Under the pieces are notes generated by a model that saw only the letters and a list, made by a program, of their open reading frames with translations, did not search any database and was not told where the DNA came from. A program made the translations under genes and the position numbers. Positions 23,291 to 27,933 of a stretch of DNA of 27,933 nt are shown in pieces. This DNA is from a virus. Location of the stretch: IMG/VR virus record IMGVR_UViG_3300035698_010282, positions 1 to 27,933 of that record; one strand, 5' to 3'. How positions within the stretch are numbered: the stretch's first letter is position 1; each line of letters begins with the position of its first letter.

Positions 23291-23694
23291 TAGAAGTCAC
23301 AGCCGGTCGTAGGCGCATCAAAGAGAAAGGCATTAAATGGGATGAACACTACGGTGAAAAGTCCAAAGATGTCAAGCATAAGTTCGAAAAAATGCTACCG
23401 GGATCATATTTCAGGTGGGTAGGTAAGGACTATGAGGATGCTTGCTGGCGATATGTAGTTGTAGGACCGGCTATTTCCAAAAGGGAAGGCAAGGCTTTTT
23501 TCGCGGGCAACAAGAAGATGCCTGACGATCCAAAGAAGAAAGCATATTCACCTTCAGGAAAATACTTCCCATCAGTACGAGCAGCTATTTCGTATGCAAT
23601 CGAGATGTGGGGAGTACGCATGCCAGAAGATGCAGGGCAATGGACTAAAGATGATTTGGCACCATTGGATATTCCGAAGCACGTTAAGAGTTAA
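23287..23694 (+). CDS. Small basic protein of unknown function
   Basis: A 135-residue protein rich in Lys, Trp and Tyr. It contains RWVGKDYEDACWRYVVVGP, then KKKAYSPSGKYFPSVRAAISYAIEMWG, suggesting a compact alpha/beta fold. No family is recognised. Its ATG overlaps the portal stop (ATGA), so it is translationally coupled to the portal and is probably needed with it. It ends two bases before the next start. Confidence 0.8.
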   Translation: MIEVTAGRRRIKEKGIKWDEHYGEKSKDVKHKFEKMLPGSYFRWVGKDYEDACWRYVVVGPAISKREGKAFFAGNKKMPDDPKKKAYSPSGKYFPSVRAAISYAIEMWGVRMPEDAGQWTKDDLAPLDIPKHVKS

Positions 23695-23696
23695 CT

Positions 23697-26600
23697 ATGA
23701 GTGACAGCAAAATAAAACAACATCTGATTAAGGAAGCATCTCGCAGGGTTGAGTTGGCAAAGAAGAATCATGTGCCAATGACCAATGCAGAGCTAAAGAT
23801 CAAGTTTTTGCGTGATGCTGAGACTCGTTTAGCCAAACTACAGAAACATAGTATGGCTCTCAATACAGGTTACAGCAGTTTGAATACTGCAACTTGGAAC
23901 CTGTCTTGGGAGTATCCAGATGTTGGACCTAAATCTGCTGCCATCAAGCGAGACATCGAGGAAAACTTTCAGCCGTATATGAAAGAGAAGGCTGAAGGTG
24001 GAATACTCAAACCTATCAAGGGTGGACTCTATAGATACGAAGCGCCAAACCTAGAAGGTGATTCTGAGAAATCAAATGAACCTCTAGCAACTCTGGTTAT
24101 GAGATTTAGGTATCGTCGTCACATTAAGCCTACCCACGATGAGGGAGCTTCAGCAATAGCTGATGATGCGATTCAGGAAGTTAGCAAACTGTTGGGGTTT
24201 GATGTCAACGAGTTTATTAGTGATCTTGAAGAAAACAGCGTGTCTTTGAACCCATACTTCCATGCTTCCATACTGTCTGAAGAAAAGGGTGGATCAATCA
24301 GGAATGATGATCTACTAAAATTCCTAGAAGTCGAAAGCGAACGATACCTTTCTTCTCCAAACAGTGATCTGCTTGGGGTTAATAGTCAGAATTTCTATGA
24401 AGACCATCGACACAAAGAGGGAATGCTACAAGTTGCCAAACAAAGACAAAAAGAAGGCAACGGCATGAAGTTTAGTAACGACGAAGTTTCTGAATTAAAC
24501 TACGATAGCTATATACTGCGAGCCATAGCCAACAAAGTCCGTCAGGGATATGCACTGAATGTACAAAATCTAAGAGATCAGATGCATAGAGACATAGAGA
24601 TGCAGATGAGTGTGTCTCAAATGAGTACTGATGAGTTGCAATTAGCACAACTTAAGTCAGGTCAACGTATTAAAGCAATCTGGGACGCATTTGATAATGG
24701 CACGACTTTGGCTGAAATGCCTATGACTCCTGAGCAGAAAGTAAATCTCAAGAGTATGATTGAGGCAATGCAATCGGCTTCAGGTCCAGAAAAAACTAAG
24801 ATAATGAACAGCATTATGAAGTTGGCTGCACCTCCAAAAAGAGACTCCCTATTACATTGGGGAATCCAAATGCGTAACGGTAAGCTCAAATATCGTACCG
24901 GACTAGAAGTTGTAGGTGGTTCGAGCCGCCAGATTAAGAGCAGTCTCAATACAAGTGATCTGCGTCTACTTCTAACCAACTTGACATCTGACGCTCTTGA
25001 CTATTTCACGCAATGGCGTGGTGGTAAAAACATAAATGTACCGCAATTCAACCAAGACTATGTTACTTGGTCTTCTCAACAGAAAGACCAATACAACGTA
25101 GGTCGTAACGAATTTTACGTTCCAAACTTCTCTGTATGGTTCTCATCGAATGGTCTGGATTCTGATCCCGGCACATCAGAGAAAATGCCAGTCGTGCCAA
25201 TGCTACGCAAGCTGCCCGCTTGGAAAGGCGGAAGAGGTGATGTTGTATATGACAGAGATACTGTTAACCTTGGGCGTAATCACCTTGCTAAAAACTGGAA
25301 TAAAGTAGCGGTAGATAATTCTTCTGGAAGAGCACAGAGAGTTATTAAGCCTGCTCTCAGCGCTGTTGTACAAAAGTGGGGACTGGCATCTACTGACGCT
25401 ATACGAAAACTTTCATCCTTGTCTGGTGAGGCACCGTTCAGCGGTAATACAGATGATCCTTCAGTGGCAGATGCAGCTTGGCGTGTTGCTATGGCTAACC
25501 GTACAGGTGCAGAGACCGTCTTTGAGGATTTGATCCAAAAGTATGGCGATGACTATGCATCTCTGGATAAGGATGTACTAGACAGATCGCTGGCGACTGC
25601 GCTGGAAACATACTATGAGTACAATCCAAAGTTAGAAGACAGTGATGAAAACAAGCCGCTTTTCAGAATATTTGCCAATGGACTACCAGACCCACAAGAC
25701 ATGGTTGCTTGGCAGCGTATGGCAGAGGGCATAACAGGACTTGGACGCAGCATGTCTAACAAAAACCCATGCAAAAATGCCATCACCAAATACGTTACAG
25801 CGATGAATGCTGAAGGTGTGGATGATGGAAACAAGCTAAACGAAGCAACCAAGTTAGTTAATAAGGTATACGATCTGTACAAGAACAATTTGCCTAGCAA
25901 TCCTCTCTTGCCAATGATACAAGAGTACAAGCAAACTGGCGAATGGGGTAGGATGGCAAAATACATTGACAACCATATAGATTCCGTCACTGCATCAGAC
26001 CAAGATACTAAGATTGACGAACAAGGATGGAGGATGTTTAGTCAATTTGGTTATGGATTAGCCAAGATGATGGACTTTGTATCTTGTCTCATGCATGCAT
26101 CTTGTGGAGAGAAACTTCCATCTGGTGGACGGGGCATGGAACAGCCTGGCGAAGATGAAATTTTTGGCAGACACTATTCTACCAGTTCTGGCAAAGGTGA
26201 TGGTGGTCAGATTATGATCGGTATTCATTACGCTTTTAATGCAGATGAAGTATCTGCTGACCCAGACGATGCTTCTCTTACAGATGAGCAAAGAGCCGAG
26301 GCTAAAGTTGTTCAGGGAATGATTAACAAAGAGCGTGCTCGCCGTCTTAATTCTTATCACATACGCAAAGGTAATAATACCTATCGCAAGTCCTCATGGT
26401 GGGAACGATTAGAGGATCGCACTGCTGTTGTACGTGGTGAAGAAGTATTGCTAGGTGAGCATACTCCTTGGCCATATGGCGCACCACAGTCTGAGTTGAA
26501 TGAAGAGGCATTGCGACAAGCATATGACACAGGACGTACTGGCACCAAGGTAAGAACAATAAAGGTTATTGAAACCCTTGATTATTTTATTGGTGAAGCA

Positions 26601-27449
26601 GGTAGTGCAGAGGGCATGTTGAAGCGTCTTGTTAAATCCAACAACTGGCAGGATGCATTGAGTGAATTTGAGAACCGGTTCCCAACACTGCAAAAACAAC
26701 TTAACATGGTTATTATGCCGATTAATGCTCGCTTCGATCTATTAGAATTGAGTGCTAAGAGGGCAATCGACAATGTTCGTAAGAAGTTAGAGCAGGAGCC
26801 ACCTCCAGATTTGGCGGGTAAACCTTCTGCTATGAAGACTTCGTTTGAGATTATTCTTGAGCAGGCTAATGGATCAACATCTGTAATGTCAACAGACAAC
26901 TTAGATGGTGATGCAGAAAACTTAAGCAATCGTATTAACGATATCAAGTCTAACAATGGTGATGAGACACTGAGTATTCCTGGCGAGGCTGGGGAAATTG
27001 GCGCTCCACAACCGGGTATGGGTGATGCTGTAGAAGCTCCAGATAGTGGAGCACCGGCAACTGAGCGTATTGAAGACTCGACTGGATCACCGCTGCCGCC
27101 TGTACCGACGCCAAATATTCAGACCACTCAACCTGTGATGCCACCGGCAACTCCGGGTGCTGATGGACCTATTCCAGAACCTCAACCTTCTGTGCCTACG
27201 ACTCAATCTGTGCCGATTCCAGAAGAAAAAAAGGTTCCAAAGTCTATGCCGGTCAATAATACTGATGACCTGTTTATTGGTAAGGACAAATCTAAGCGAC
27301 AGTTGATTAGGAATCCATCGCATAAGTCATCGGTTGTTGACAGATTAGAGAAGGTTTCCAACGAATTAGACAAGCGAGGTATCGCCGTACTGGCCGACAA
27401 AATTGACCTTCTACTATGGAAGTTAAAAAATGCTAATAAAGACAGCTAA
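23697..27449 (+). CDS. Very large probable virion protein, unknown family
   Basis: A 1250-residue protein, the longest unspliced product here. It begins with basic helices (about 1-55), has an ordered mixed region to about 1060, a Pro/Thr/Gly-rich low-complexity linker (about 1100-1190), and a C-terminal helix pair SSVVDRLEKVSNELDKRGIA followed by LADKIDLLLWKL (about 1213-1245). That terminal motif recurs in the protein at 11166. No enzyme motif, signal peptide or membrane segment is visible. The start shares the TAACTATG junction seen at 2763, with only a weak ribosome site, implying coupling. Its position between the portal and the putative prohead protease suggests a head or injected internal protein; this is inference. 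Confidence 0.8.
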   Translation: MSDSKIKQHLIKEASRRVELAKKNHVPMTNAELKIKFLRDAETRLAKLQKHSMALNTGYSSLNTATWNLSWEYPDVGPKSAAIKRDIEENFQPYMKEKAEGGILKPIKGGLYRYEAPNLEGDSEKSNEPLATLVMRFRYRRHIKPTHDEGASAIADDAIQEVSKLLGFDVNEFISDLEENSVSLNPYFHASILSEEKGGSIRNDDLLKFLEVESERYLSSPNSDLLGVNSQNFYEDHRHKEGMLQVAKQRQKEGNGMKFSNDEVSELNYDSYILRAIANKVRQGYALNVQNLRDQMHRDIEMQMSVSQMSTDELQLAQLKSGQRIKAIWDAFDNGTTLAEMPMTPEQKVNLKSMIEAMQSASGPEKTKIMNSIMKLAAPPKRDSLLHWGIQMRNGKLKYRTGLEVVGGSSRQIKSSLNTSDLRLLLTNLTSDALDYFTQWRGGKNINVPQFNQDYVTWSSQQKDQYNVGRNEFYVPNFSVWFSSNGLDSDPGTSEKMPVVPMLRKLPAWKGGRGDVVYDRDTVNLGRNHLAKNWNKVAVDNSSGRAQRVIKPALSAVVQKWGLASTDAIRKLSSLSGEAPFSGNTDDPSVADAAWRVAMANRTGAETVFEDLIQKYGDDYASLDKDVLDRSLATALETYYEYNPKLEDSDENKPLFRIFANGLPDPQDMVAWQRMAEGITGLGRSMSNKNPCKNAITKYVTAMNAEGVDDGNKLNEATKLVNKVYDLYKNNLPSNPLLPMIQEYKQTGEWGRMAKYIDNHIDSVTASDQDTKIDEQGWRMFSQFGYGLAKMMDFVSCLMHASCGEKLPSGGRGMEQPGEDEIFGRHYSTSSGKGDGGQIMIGIHYAFNADEVSADPDDASLTDEQRAEAKVVQGMINKERARRLNSYHIRKGNNTYRKSSWWERLEDRTAVVRGEEVLLGEHTPWPYGAPQSELNEEALRQAYDTGRTGTKVRTIKVIETLDYFIGEAGSAEGMLKRLVKSNNWQDALSEFENRFPTLQKQLNMVIMPINARFDLLELSAKRAIDNVRKKLEQEPPPDLAGKPSAMKTSFEIILEQANGSTSVMSTDNLDGDAENLSNRINDIKSNNGDETLSIPGEAGEIGAPQPGMGDAVEAPDSGAPATERIEDSTGSPLPPVPTPNIQTTQPVMPPATPGADGPIPEPQPSVPTTQSVPIPEEKKVPKSMPVNNTDDLFIGKDKSKRQLIRNPSHKSSVVDRLEKVSNELDKRGIAVLADKIDLLLWKLKNANKDS

Positions 27450-27933
27450 ATATTCACTAATCGATGCACAACCACTGAACATTCCAGTGTTTGAAGGTCA
27501 AACATCTTACCTGAAGGCCGATGTTAATTTGTTTGATAACAATGTCTTACAGGAGACACTGAATGTCATAAAGATGGCATCAAACAAGTCTGCCGAAATG
27601 GAGACTGACGGAGATAGTCCAGATTTTGACCTAGAGGCTGAAATAAAGTCTCATCCCGATTCTCTTTATGTGAAATGTTTCGCTATCAAAGCGGACGAGA
27701 CCAACGATAACGGAGACCATTTCCAGAAGGATGAGTTGAAGAAGGCTACTCCTACATTTATAGGGTGTCCGGTATTCACCAACCATAACAACAGTGATGC
27801 TGAGGAAGCCAGGGGTAAAGTAGTACATTCTTGGTGGACTGATGACAAAAATGGCATCATGATTATTGCTCGTGTGGATGCTGAAGCTTATCCTAAGCTT
27901 GCCCGTGGCATTAAAGAAGAATACATTATGGGA
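27430..27933 (+). CDS. Putative prohead maturation protease, 3' end outside window
   Basis: The first 168 residues are visible, with the frame open to the window end. After a variable N-terminus comes VKCFAIKADETNDNGDHF, KKATPTFIGCPVFTNHNNSD, GKVVHSWW, then GIMIIARVDAEAYPKLARGIKEEYIMG. This matches caudovirus prohead serine proteases: a segment promising a modified allele, a G-x-P-h-x-x-x-H with the catalytic His, a G-x-V strand, and an A-x-x-I-x-x-G-x-h-x segment after which the nucleophilic Ser normally follows within a few residues, here beyond the edge. These enzymes cleave scaffold and capsid N-termini during head maturation. The ATG overlaps the previous gene by 20 bases, with GGAAG upstream. 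The major capsid gene is expected downstream. Confidence 0.75.
   Translation, partial: MLIKTAKYSLIDAQPLNIPVFEGQTSYLKADVNLFDNNVLQETLNVIKMASNKSAEMETDGDSPDFDLEAEIKSHPDSLYVKCFAIKADETNDNGDHFQKDELKKATPTFIGCPVFTNHNNSDAEEARGKVVHSWWTDDKNGIMIIARVDAEAYPKLARGIKEEYIMG

Overview
The window reads as part of a large tailed bacteriophage (Caudoviricetes) genome, or a prophage or metagenomic contig of one. It is gene-dense. Every supported gene is on the + strand, most neighbours overlap or abut, there is no gene-free stretch over 300 bases, and the base composition is fairly AT-rich. The recognisable markers are those of a head/packaging module: terminase large subunit (3187-5091), portal protein (18812-23290) and, running off the right edge, the start of what looks like a prohead maturation protease (27430-27933). 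The host cannot be named from the sequence.

Layout. The left edge carries the 3' end of an HNH homing-type endonuclease gene and a dUTPase gene (dut), closed by a strong rho-independent terminator at 777-812. After that boundary comes a long co-directional run. It starts with a protein resembling the TIGR03790 family (caspase/gingipain-like appearance, unknown function) with an Fn3-like tail, a small unknown protein, and TerL. From 5144 to 18000 lie about 15 genes, mostly unrecognised, many acidic and low in complexity, as expected of structural or scaffold-like proteins. Mixed in are a poly(A) polymerase/CCA-adding nucleotidyltransferase, a DUF192-like protein, and a protein with a WYL-like C-terminal domain. 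A free-standing LAGLIDADG homing endonuclease sits directly before the portal gene. After the portal come a small protein, a 1250-residue unknown protein and the protease.

The most striking locus is the portal gene. Its 1492-residue product contains two complete inteins (residues 408-747 and 1013-1383), each with a LAGLIDADG endonuclease domain. After removal of both, the predicted mature protein is 781 residues: a portal body, a Gly/Met-rich linker, and a C-terminal domain resembling the DUF559/Vsr-like PD-(D/E)XK nucleases. The second intein interrupts this nuclease domain exactly inside its predicted catalytic E-x-D motif. A portal-nuclease fusion whose active site is completed only by protein splicing is, as far as I know, not a standard architecture, and it is my main candidate for something new.

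How the genes fit together: TerL and the portal form the packaging motor and its docking ring. The protease and the many acidic proteins probably build and mature the prohead. dUTPase and the nucleotidyltransferase act on nucleotides or RNA. The homing endonucleases (HNH, free-standing LAGLIDADG and two inteins) are selfish elements concentrated at conserved genes. Recurring short motifs suggest shared targeting or assembly signals among otherwise unrecognised proteins: FNLKxFKxA-like tags, LDKxG/ADxID helices, and an HP-L repeat.
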